Of a DNA stretch of 64,000 nt, positions 56,997 through 64,000 are shown in pieces. A program made the translations under genes and the position numbers. The DNA is from Arthrobacter sp. ISL-48 (GTDB taxonomy: Bacteria; Actinomycetota; Actinomycetes; Actinomycetales; Micrococcaceae), in NCBI RefSeq assembly GCF_018613805.1, contig NZ_JAGGPL010000016.1, positions 1-64,000 on the forward strand, given 5' to 3'. The first letter of the stretch is position 1, and every line of letters begins with the position of its first letter. Below the pieces are notes generated by a model. It was not told the origin of the DNA, searched no databases, and was given only the letters and a program-made list of their open reading frames with translations.

Positions 56997-58397
56997 ATGC
57001 AGACCGCTGATGACATCACTCCCGTAGGGAAGCCACCGCCGGAGCTGCTCCCGCTGCCGGCCTCCGCACCCGGGGAACCCTCTGCCTGGGGTTCCCGGCA
57101 TGCCCACGATCCCACTGTGGTCCGAGACGACGACGGCACGTACTTCATGTTCTCCACGGACTCCGTGGCCAACTCGGAAGATATTCCCGCCGGGGTGCTT
57201 ATCCGCACCTCGACAGACCTGGTGGCCTGGCAGTATGCGGGAACCGCGTTCGACGGCGTCCCCGGCCCCGCCGCGGAGTGGTCCGGCGCGCGTGGCTTGT
57301 GGGCTCCGGACGTCGTCCGCTGGCCGGACGGCAACTGGCACATGTACTACTCTGCTTCCACGTTCGGCTCCAACACGTCGGCCATCGGACTGGCGGTGGC
57401 TCCTGCACCTGCCGGCCCCTGGGAAGACCGGGGAATTGTGGTGGCCACCCGTGCCGGCGAACACATCCAGAACGCCATCGACGCGGCCGTGGCCCGGGAT
57501 GCCGACGGCGCGCCCTGGCTGACGTACGGCTCCTTCTTCGCCGGCATCTATACGCTGCCGCTGGACCGAACCTCCGGGGAACCGCTGGTGACAGGAGACC
57601 TTGGTTCACTGATCGCCCGCCGGCACCCTTCGGTGGACGGCGCCGTGGAGGGCGCCTTTGTCCTGTACCGCGCCGAAGAGGACCGCTACGTTCTTTTCAC
57701 CTCCTACGATTCGCTCTTTAGCTCCTACAACGTGCGGGTGGCGGTGGCCGACGAGATCACCGGCCCCTACCGGGACTTCTGCGGAAGGTCCCTGACGGAC
57801 CTTGACTCCCCGCCGTCGTTGGCCGGTACCAAAGTGCTGGGCAGCTACCAGTTCGACGGCGGCACCGGCTGGCTTGCCCCCGGCCACAACTCGGTCCTCA
57901 CCCAGGAGGGTCCGGACGGAGCCCCTGAGCATTACGTGGTCCACCACGTCCGGTTTGCGGGGGACCCGTCCCAGCACGTGGCCCAACTCCGTCGGCTCTT
58001 CTTCAATGCGGCCGGCTGGCCTGTTATTTCACCGCAGTCCTTTGCCGGCAGGGGGACGGAGGTCCTGCCTGCCCCCGAGCCGGTTGCCGGCCTGTGGTGC
58101 GTGCTCCGGTTTGATCCGGAGTCCACGGATCTGGTGCCGGCGGTGCCCCTTGGGCTGGAACGCCCCGTCGACGGATCATCCGATTCAGGCCAGGCCGGCG
58201 TGGAGCAATCGGACGGGTCTCCGGCGCGAGTCAGGCTCCGGCTAGCAGGGCTGCCGGCCGGTCCAGAAGCGGCTGTTGAACTGGACGCGGTGGTGTTTGG
58301 CTCCTGGGACTGGGCGCGCGGACAAGCCGCTCTCTCGTTCAGCGGCGTTGATCAGCACGGCGTGGCCTGGAGCGGCACGAAGGGGGACCTGTCGTGA
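56997..58397 (+). CDS. cytoplasmic GH43 arabinosidase-like enzyme
   Basis: 466 residues with no signal peptide, GH43 propeller: HAHDPTVVRDDDGTYFMFSTD (catalytic Asp), LWAPDVVRWPDGNWHMYYSAS, NAIDAAVARDADGAPWLTYGSFFAG and HNSVLTQEG. It probably breaks imported arabino-oligosaccharides. The ATG is 3 bases after the permease stop and the stop overlaps the next GTG (GTGA), so it is within the transport operon. Exact linkage specificity is unknown. Confidence 0.85.
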   Translation: MQTADDITPVGKPPPELLPLPASAPGEPSAWGSRHAHDPTVVRDDDGTYFMFSTDSVANSEDIPAGVLIRTSTDLVAWQYAGTAFDGVPGPAAEWSGARGLWAPDVVRWPDGNWHMYYSASTFGSNTSAIGLAVAPAPAGPWEDRGIVVATRAGEHIQNAIDAAVARDADGAPWLTYGSFFAGIYTLPLDRTSGEPLVTGDLGSLIARRHPSVDGAVEGAFVLYRAEEDRYVLFTSYDSLFSSYNVRVAVADEITGPYRDFCGRSLTDLDSPPSLAGTKVLGSYQFDGGTGWLAPGHNSVLTQEGPDGAPEHYVVHHVRFAGDPSQHVAQLRRLFFNAAGWPVISPQSFAGRGTEVLPAPEPVAGLWCVLRFDPESTDLVPAVPLGLERPVDGSSDSGQAGVEQSDGSPARVRLRLAGLPAGPEAAVELDAVVFGSWDWARGQAALSFSGVDQHGVAWSGTKGDLS

Positions 58398-59047
58398 ACG
58401 ATTCCCCGCTCGGCTGGGCCGGCCGCGTGATGGAGTGGCTTGGCTTTGCCGCGAGGCTGGTGCTGGTCAACGTCTTGTTTGTGGCGGGTACGCTGGCCGG
58501 CCTGGTGGTCTTCGGGCTATTCCCGGCGGCCGTCGCCGCCACCACTGTCCTGGCCCGGCTGCGCAGCGGCGGCGCCGGCGAACACCTGGTACGTGACTTC
58601 GTCACTGTGTACCGCTTCCAGTTTTGGCACGTCAACCGGGTGGGCAGCATCTTCTGGCTTGCCGGCGTCGTGCTTTTCCTTAATTACCTGACCTTGCCGG
58701 GACGGGCGGGTGCCGCGATGCTGTCCTCGCCCATCTATTCAGTGCTGCTTCTGCTGGCTGCCGTGGTGGGCGTGGGCATGATGATGGCAGCAGCCACGGC
58801 CGTTGCCGTGTGCAGCCGCTACCGGGACTCGGCCACCAGGACCTGGCGGACGGCGTTCATGCTTCCCCTGGTGTCGCCGGTGATGGGCATTTCCCTGCTC
58901 ATGAGCCTGGTGGCTTTTGCCGTCGTCTTCTCGGGGATGACCGTCCTGGTTCCGCTGGTGGGGGCATCCGTCCCGCTACTGATCTCGGGTTGGCTCGTGG
59001 GCCGGAGGCTGGAGGGCCTCGAAACTGCTCCATCCACCATGGCCTAA
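58394..59047 (+). CDS. YesL-like (DUF624) membrane protein
   Basis: 217 residues, about five hydrophobic segments: LVLVNVLFVAGTLAGLVVFGLFPAAVAATTVL, IFWLAGVVLFLNYLTL, PIYSVLLLLAAVVGVGMMMA and AFAVVFSGMTVLVPLVG. The opening with a FPAAVAA motif and the YRFQFWHVNRVGSIFW region are typical of YesL, a protein found in sugar-transport operons of unknown function. Start is GTG at 58394, overlapping the GH43 stop. Confidence 0.8.
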   Translation: MNDSPLGWAGRVMEWLGFAARLVLVNVLFVAGTLAGLVVFGLFPAAVAATTVLARLRSGGAGEHLVRDFVTVYRFQFWHVNRVGSIFWLAGVVLFLNYLTLPGRAGAAMLSSPIYSVLLLLAAVVGVGMMMAAATAVAVCSRYRDSATRTWRTAFMLPLVSPVMGISLLMSLVAFAVVFSGMTVLVPLVGASVPLLISGWLVGRRLEGLETAPSTMA

Positions 59048-59098
59048 CGCCCGTCCGTCCTGCGAGGCACTTTCCTACAGCCTCAAACTCAACAACTC

Positions 59099-59112
59099 TC
59101 TACAACGTTATA
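59099..59112 (+). promoter_or_regulatory. arabinan-regulon operator, site 3
   Basis: TCTACAACGTTATA: same AACGTT centre and TACAACGTT left arm as site 2, with a diverged right arm. It lies 16 bases before the GTG start of the arabinofuranosidase gene, giving that gene its own regulated promoter. Confidence 0.6.
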
Positions 59113-59127
59113 CAGACAGGAAGAACC

Positions 59128-60678
59128 GTGACCATCACCCCCGCCGCTACTGAACAGGCCGATCTGGCCGTTGTGGCACCAACAGTCATCACCATCGACC
59201 GGTCGGCCGTTGTTGCCCCCGTGAGCCGGCGCATTTTTGGCTCCTTCGTGGAGCACCTGGGCCGGTGCGTCTACGACGGCATCTACGAACCCGGCCACCC
59301 CACCGCCAACGAGGACGGCTTCCGGCTGGACGTCATTGAACTCGTCAAGGAGCTCGGCTCCAGCACCATCCGCTACCCCGGCGGCAACTTCGTTTCCGGC
59401 TACCGGTGGGAGGACGGCGTGGGCCCGCGGGACCGGCGCCCGGTCCGGCGCGACCTCGCCTGGCACTCGCTGGAGTCCAACCAGGTGGGCCTGGACGAGT
59501 TCGCCCGCTGGTGTGAGCTCACGGGCTCCGAGCTGATGATGGCCGTTAACCTGGGCACCCGCGGCATCGAAGCTGCCCTGGACCTGCTGGATTACGTCAA
59601 CCACCCGTCCGGCACCACGCTCAGCGACGAGCGCATCGCCAACGGCGCTAAGGACCCGTACAACATCCGCATGTGGTGCCTCGGTAACGAGATGGACGGT
59701 CCCTGGCAGATCGGCCACATGTCCGCGGACAGCTACGGAAAGCTCGCGGCCCGCACCGCATCCGCCATGAAGACCGCCGACAAGAACCTTGAGCTGGTGG
59801 TGTGTGGCTCGTCCAGTTCCTCCATGCCCACGTTCGGCGAATGGGAGCGCGTGGTCCTGGAGCACACCTACGACCACGTCGACTACATCTCGTGCCACGC
59901 CTACTACCAGGAACGCAACGGTGACCTAGGCTCCTACCTCGCGTCCTCGCTGGACATGCAGTACTTCATTGAAACCGTGGTGGCCACCGCCGATCACGTC
60001 AAGCACAAGCTCAAGAGCAAAAAGACGATCCAGCTCTCCTTCGATGAGTGGAACATCTGGTACTTGGATGAGCACCAGGCGTCGGAGGAAGTCAACGAGG
60101 AATGGGTGCACGCGCCGCGCCAGCTGGAGGACGTCTACTCCGTGGCCGACGCGGTGGTGTTCGGCAACCTGCTGATCACCCTGCTGAAGAACCACGACCG
60201 TGTTGCAGCGGCCTCGCTCGCCCAGTTGGTCAACGTCATTGCCCCCATCATGACCGAACCCGGTGGCGATTCCTGGCGGCAGACCACGTTCTTCCCGTTC
60301 TCCGTCACCTCCCGCCTTGCCCGCGGCGAAGTGCTCCGCCCGCGGATCGAAGCAGGAACCTACACGACGGCGGTGTATGGCGACGCCCCGCTGGTGGACG
60401 CCGTAGCCACCACCGACGCCGCCACCGGCCAGTCGGCGCTGTTCCTGGTCAACCGCAGCATGACCGAGGCCATCGACGTGACGGTCCGTGTGTCCGAGCT
60501 CAACGCAACAGTGGTCACTGAGGCCGTGACCCTCCACGATGAGGACGTCTACGCCAAGAACACCCTGCAGGACCAGAACCGGGTGGGCCTGAAGCAGCTC
60601 GCGGGCGCCGTCCTGGAGGAGGGGACGCTCACTGTGACGTTGCCGCCCGTGTCCTGGTCCGCCGTCGCGCTCCGCTGA
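59128..60678 (+). CDS. abfA: GH51 alpha-L-arabinofuranosidase
   Basis: 516 residues, standard GH51 size. The acid/base Glu lies in WCLGNEMDGPWQIGHM and the nucleophile Glu in QLSFDEWNIWYLDEHQ. The N-terminus has VSRRIFGSFVEHLGRCVYDG and the C-terminal beta domain ends PPVSWSAVAL. No signal peptide, so it acts on imported oligosaccharides, releasing L-arabinose. GTG start at 59128 after AGGAAG; the upstream in-frame extension overlaps the YesL gene and the operator. It precedes the lipoprotein GH43 by one base. Confidence 0.93.
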   Translation: MTITPAATEQADLAVVAPTVITIDRSAVVAPVSRRIFGSFVEHLGRCVYDGIYEPGHPTANEDGFRLDVIELVKELGSSTIRYPGGNFVSGYRWEDGVGPRDRRPVRRDLAWHSLESNQVGLDEFARWCELTGSELMMAVNLGTRGIEAALDLLDYVNHPSGTTLSDERIANGAKDPYNIRMWCLGNEMDGPWQIGHMSADSYGKLAARTASAMKTADKNLELVVCGSSSSSMPTFGEWERVVLEHTYDHVDYISCHAYYQERNGDLGSYLASSLDMQYFIETVVATADHVKHKLKSKKTIQLSFDEWNIWYLDEHQASEEVNEEWVHAPRQLEDVYSVADAVVFGNLLITLLKNHDRVAAASLAQLVNVIAPIMTEPGGDSWRQTTFFPFSVTSRLARGEVLRPRIEAGTYTTAVYGDAPLVDAVATTDAATGQSALFLVNRSMTEAIDVTVRVSELNATVVTEAVTLHDEDVYAKNTLQDQNRVGLKQLAGAVLEEGTLTVTLPPVSWSAVALR

Positions 60679-60679
60679 C

Positions 60680-61762
60680 ATGTACTTCCCAACAGGCCGC
60701 TCCGCAGCCGGCCACCAATGGGTCGCTTTGCCGTCCCGGCGGTGGCTGGCCGTGGCGCTGGCCGTGCTCGCTGCCGTGCTCGCTGCCGTCGGCGGACTGG
60801 TCCTGACAGGATGCGCTGCCCCGCAGAACGCCGAGGCGCAGCCTGTGGCTGAACTGACCGGGGATTTCTTCACCCATGACCCTGCCTTGGTGGCAGGGGA
60901 GGACGGGCAACCGTGGTTTGTCTATTCCACCGGCAACGGCGAGGTGGCGGACGGGAACATCCAGCTCCGGCGCTCCAGCGACGGCGTCAACTGGGAGTAC
61001 GCGGGCGAGGTGTGGCAGGAAAAGCCGGCCTGGCTCACTGTGGCTGTGCCCGGCGTGGACAACCTCTGGGCGCCGGAGCTGTACCAGCATGACGGCACCT
61101 GGTACCTCTACTACTCGGCGTCCACCTTCGGCAAGAACCTGTCGGTGATCGCGCTGGCCACTAACACCACCCTGGACCCCGCGGACCCCGCGTACGAATG
61201 GGTGGACCAGGGGCAGGTCATCTCCTCCAAGGGGGAGCGGTTCAACGCCATCGATCCGGCCATTGCCGAAGACGGGAACGGGACGCCGTGGATGACTTTC
61301 GGATCCTTTTGGACCGGCCTGCAGATGGTGGAACTCGAGTGGCCCACCGGGCTGCGGGCCGGGACCGAACAACCATTGACCATCGCGGACCGGAAGGCGC
61401 CGCCGAACGCCATTGAAGCGCCCTACCTCTTGCCCCATGACGGCGCCTTCTACCTCTTCTTCTCCCGCGACTTCTGTTGCCAGGGCCTGGAGAGCACATA
61501 CAACATCGCGGTGGGGAAGTCGGACAAAATCACCGGCCCGTACCTGGACGGCAACGGAGTGCCATTGCTGAAGGGGGGGGGCGGCACGCCGCTGCTGGGG
61601 TCCGACGGTGGACGCGTGGGACCGGGCGGGCAGTCCATCTCCGGGAACACCCTGGCATTCCACTACTACGCCAAGGACCTTGACGGTGCGTTCCGGCTGG
61701 GGCTTGCGGAACTGGAGTGGAAGGATGGGTGGCCGGCGGTGAGCTGGGGCAACGTCAGGTAG
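60680..61762 (+). CDS. GH43 arabinanase-like lipoprotein
   Basis: 360 residues. A hydrophobic leader with lipobox (VGGLVLTGC) anchors it outside the membrane. The GH43 propeller has THDPALVAGEDGQPWFVYST, NLWAPELYQHDGTWYLYYSAS, FNAIDPAIAEDGNGTPWMTFGSFWTG and EAPYLLPHDGAFYLFFSRDFCCQG. It is closely related to the secreted GH43 at 51924 (shared FYLF...CC motif), but lacks the Ig-like domain. ATG directly follows the abfA stop. Confidence 0.88.
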   Translation: MYFPTGRSAAGHQWVALPSRRWLAVALAVLAAVLAAVGGLVLTGCAAPQNAEAQPVAELTGDFFTHDPALVAGEDGQPWFVYSTGNGEVADGNIQLRRSSDGVNWEYAGEVWQEKPAWLTVAVPGVDNLWAPELYQHDGTWYLYYSASTFGKNLSVIALATNTTLDPADPAYEWVDQGQVISSKGERFNAIDPAIAEDGNGTPWMTFGSFWTGLQMVELEWPTGLRAGTEQPLTIADRKAPPNAIEAPYLLPHDGAFYLFFSRDFCCQGLESTYNIAVGKSDKITGPYLDGNGVPLLKGGGGTPLLGSDGGRVGPGGQSISGNTLAFHYYAKDLDGAFRLGLAELEWKDGWPAVSWGNVR

Positions 61763-61955
61763 GTGGTTGCGGGCCGGCGTCCGTGCGTTCCCGCCCAGTT
61801 GCTGTTACCTGAAGCCGGCGAACCACCCAAAGACACGGCGTGTCGGCGGGTGAAACCGCTTCACCCTCGATACCGGGATCAGTAACTGGGCAGGAGCGCA
61901 CAGCCGGGGAAACAGAGGCACCGGTATGGCGCGGGTTGAGAAAGCCGAGCGTCGG

Positions 61956-62972
61956 CTACGGCCGGCCGGCACCGACCGTCGACTCGCGGGGCACGACGCG
62001 GAACGCCGCCTTCATGGCCCGGGGCGGTCCTTCCGGGTTTTTGATCCGGTCCAGCAGAACCTTCACTGCGGTCTCGGCGATCTCGTTGCGGCCAGGATCC
62101 ACAGTGCTCAGCGTCGGCAGGGAGTACCGGGTCTCGTCCAGATCGTCGAAGCCGATCACGGCGGCGTCGTCGGGGATGCGGTATCCGGCTTCCTGTAGGA
62201 CGCGCATGGCGCCTTGGGCGAGGGTATCGTTCAGCCCGAAGACGGCGTCGAAGGTAGCGCCGCGGTCCAGGAGGTCGTGCATGGCCGCCGCGCCGTTGGA
62301 GCGGTGCCAGTCCCGGACGTAAGCCACAATGCCGTCGTCGTACGGGATGCCTCGGGCCTGAAGGGCCTCACGGTAGCCGCGTAAACGCAATCCGGCGGAA
62401 CCGATAACCTCGCCCTGGTGCGCCCCCACCACCGCGATGCGCGTGCGGCCCAGGTCCAGCAGGTGCTCCGTGGCCGAACGGGATGCCTCGATGTTCTGGA
62501 TGGCCACGTGGTCGGAATTGCTGTCGAAGATCCGCTCACCGAGCAGGACTATCGGCACATCAGCCCTGATGAGGTCGACGTCGGCCTGGCCAAGTTCAAG
62601 GGGGCTGAAGATCAGGCCATCGGACATTTTGAGCCTTGGGCTGGACATGACTTCCAGCTCGCGGTCGCGGTCGGCGCCTGTCTGTTCTATCAGCACCACC
62701 AGGCCGTGTTTTGCGGCGGCCTCGATCACCGCGTCCGCCAGTTCAGCGAAGTACGGCAGGCTTAGCTGCGGCAGTGCCAGGGTAACGGCACCGGTGTGCC
62801 CGGAGCGAAGGCTGCGGGCTGTGAGGTTGGGCCTGTATCCCAGCTCCCTAATGGCCACTTCAACCTTGGCCCGCGTGGTCGGCCTTACATGCGGGTGGTT
62901 GTTGATTACGTTGGAGACAGTTTTGAAGGACACACCCGCCACTCGTGCCACGTCGTGAAGAGTCGTTGCCAT
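61956..62972 (-). CDS. LacI-family regulator of the arabinan locus
   Basis: 338 residues: HTH TLHDVARVAGVSFKTVSNVI, hinge YRPNLTARSLRSG, and a sugar-binding domain with VIGFDDLDETRYSLPTLSTVDPG. Transcribed convergently with the GH43/abf genes. Its leader holds TTACAACGTTGAA (63025-63037), matching sites at 53452, 53573 and 59099, so it very probably represses itself and the arabinan genes, releasing DNA on binding arabinose or an oligomer. The symbol araR is avoided because that name is used for a different family. Confidence 0.9.
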   Translation of the reverse strand: MATTLHDVARVAGVSFKTVSNVINNHPHVRPTTRAKVEVAIRELGYRPNLTARSLRSGHTGAVTLALPQLSLPYFAELADAVIEAAAKHGLVVLIEQTGADRDRELEVMSSPRLKMSDGLIFSPLELGQADVDLIRADVPIVLLGERIFDSNSDHVAIQNIEASRSATEHLLDLGRTRIAVVGAHQGEVIGSAGLRLRGYREALQARGIPYDDGIVAYVRDWHRSNGAAAMHDLLDRGATFDAVFGLNDTLAQGAMRVLQEAGYRIPDDAAVIGFDDLDETRYSLPTLSTVDPGRNEIAETAVKVLLDRIKNPEGPPRAMKAAFRVVPRESTVGAGRP

Positions 62973-63024
62973 CCCGATTTCCCTTGTTCACACTGCCAGG
63001 CCGGCTGGTCCCTTGAGACGAAGT

Positions 63025-63037
63025 TTACAACGTTGAA
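63025..63037. promoter_or_regulatory. arabinan-regulon operator, site 4 (autoregulation)
   Basis: TTACAACGTTGAA lies 53 bases upstream of the LacI start. It shares TTACAACGTTG with site 2. Between 62973 and 63119 nothing else is seen. Confidence 0.65.
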
Positions 63038-63119
63038 TGAGAGTGTTGATGATGCTCAGCGCTTAATACGGGATAGACGCTCCGGGTCCATGAATAACGC
63101 CCACTTCGGCTGCTCGGCG

Positions 63120-63542
63120 CTACTCGGCGGACGGCCGCTTTCGTTGCCGTTTCGTCGCCGCTCGCTGTTCTTTTGCAGCGAGGCGCCGACGGTTCGAGCC
63201 CCGGGTGGGTTTGGTCGCCCGGCGGCGGGCAGGTTCGGGAGCAAGACCCTCTGTCACGAGGTCGGCAAGCTTGGCCAGGGCGATCTCGCGATTGCGCAGC
63301 TGAGAGCGCTCCTGGGAGACCGTCACGGTGATCACCCCTGCGATGAGTCGCCGTCCGAGACGCGTCAGCAGCAGCAGTCGCTGGTCGTCCGAAAGCGCCG
63401 CTGAGCCGCTGACGCTCCACGAGAGCTCGACGCGGCTGTCCGAGGTATTGACATGTTGACCACCTGGTCCCGAGGAACGCGAGAATCGCCAGCCGAGTTC
63501 CGACGAGGGAATCGTGAGCGCGGGCGACACCTCCAGATCCAT
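63120..63542 (-). CDS. ArfB-like peptidyl-tRNA hydrolase (ribosome rescue)
   Basis: 140 residues, class I release-factor-like domain with the GGQ motif SGPGGQHVNTSDSRVELSW and a basic C-terminal tail (RRRATKPTRGSNRRRLAAKEQ...), which in ArfB inserts into the empty mRNA channel of stalled ribosomes. Start ATG 63542; the 30-codon extension is not supported. Confidence 0.88.
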   Translation of the reverse strand: MDLEVSPALTIPSSELGWRFSRSSGPGGQHVNTSDSRVELSWSVSGSAALSDDQRLLLLTRLGRRLIAGVITVTVSQERSQLRNREIALAKLADLVTEGLAPEPARRRATKPTRGSNRRRLAAKEQRAATKRQRKRPSAE

Positions 63543-63725
63543 GGAACCAGCGTTACACACTCTGGGCGCCGCTATCGGACCTCGCCCGAGTCGATAGGTC
63601 CCTTGAACCCCTGATCCCAGCCGGAATAGCATTGCCGGTACGGCGTCGATGGGTCAGGCCAGGGGAGAACTGGCTATCTCTCCGGGTCCTGCGGACGCTG
63701 ACATCGATCAGACGAGGAGACGGTC

Positions 63726-64000
63726 ATGGGCGAGACAACGGCAGAGGCTTCATCTCGGAGCCTGATGGTCGACCTGATCATTTCCCTCGACGGGTATGCC
63801 TCGGCCGAGGGATGGCCCGGCTGGTGGGGTCTGGAGGGCCCGGAATACCTGGCTTGGCTCGAGCAGGAGGGGGAGAAGGACTACACCCTCCTTCTGGGGG
63901 CGAACACATATCGGCTGATGTCCGGGATGTCAGAGGAGGCCGGGGCTGAGGGCTCGGGATTCTCTGAGGATGAGGGAGCCAGCCTGACCGGCCTTGCCGC
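63726..64000 (+). CDS. dihydrofolate reductase-family (RibD C-terminal-like) protein, N-terminal part
   Basis: Starts at ATG 63726 after GAGGAG and remains open to the right edge. LMVDLIISLDGYASAEGWPG and LLLGANTYRLMSGM are the opening strand and the R-T-Y-like motif of DHFR-family YwjB/YyaP-type proteins in actinobacteria. About 91 residues are visible. Not a housekeeping FolA. Confidence 0.75.
   Translation, partial: MGETTAEASSRSLMVDLIISLDGYASAEGWPGWWGLEGPEYLAWLEQEGEKDYTLLLGANTYRLMSGMSEEAGAEGSGFSEDEGASLTGLA

Overview
High-GC actinobacterial DNA, most likely from a Micrococcaceae member (Arthrobacter / Pseudarthrobacter / Paenarthrobacter group). The 830-residue dimethylglycine oxidase is nearly the same protein as the Arthrobacter globiformis enzyme as I recall it, and the dmg/sox gene layout matches what is known from Arthrobacter. 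No rRNA, tRNA, CRISPR array or complete insertion sequence was recognised.

Region 1 (1-25600) is a glycine betaine / one-carbon island. A Rieske oxygenase and its reductase (24138-25442, 22726-24141) probably demethylate glycine betaine to dimethylglycine. DmgO (9536-12028) makes sarcosine and heterotetrameric sarcosine oxidase SoxBDAG (15274-20498) makes glycine. GlyA and SdaA carry glycine through serine to pyruvate. Released C1 units leave by two routes. Methylene-THF goes through FolD, FchA and PurU to formate. Free formaldehyde goes through FdhA to formate. A molybdenum formate-dehydrogenase-like enzyme (3700-6027) then probably oxidises formate. MoeA (Mo cofactor), FolE (pterin synthesis), a MetF-like protein and a catalase (for oxidase-made H2O2) complete the set. 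Two paralogous GntR regulators lie inside the island, and a TGATATATCA-like element recurs at four of its promoters.

Region 2 (21880-29990) is a graveyard of broken genes: in-frame-deleted pdxS, a 3' piece of a second fdhA, pieces of adk and of a TDT transporter, a possible IS30 end and a headless GntR regulator. Between them are intact small genes (glycolipid-binding protein, two flavin-reductase-like proteins).

Region 3 (30045-34419) holds two LacI regulators, a sugar-binding lipoprotein and a permease wrecked by a deletion that joined the first permease to the second. Region 4 (34510-48465) is accessory: an EVE-like/HNH nuclease behind a frameshifted GlxA-type regulator, an isochorismatase-like hydrolase, a CGNR protein, an AEC transporter, a phosphotransferase, a VOC protein, a probable rifampicin monooxygenase with a rifamycin-associated element upstream, an MBL-fold protein, a methyltransferase, a HAD enzyme and an ArsR/DMT pair.

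Region 5 (48585-51535) encodes a molybdopterin oxidoreductase in which all four Fe-S cysteine positions are substituted, translationally coupled to a small helical protein. Region 6 (51924-63037) is an arabinan-use locus: secreted and lipoprotein GH43 enzymes, an ABC importer, a cytoplasmic GH43, a YesL-like protein, a GH51 arabinofuranosidase and a LacI regulator. Near-identical TTACAACGTTGTAA-like operators tie these together. The window ends with an ArfB-like release factor and the start of a DHFR-family protein.
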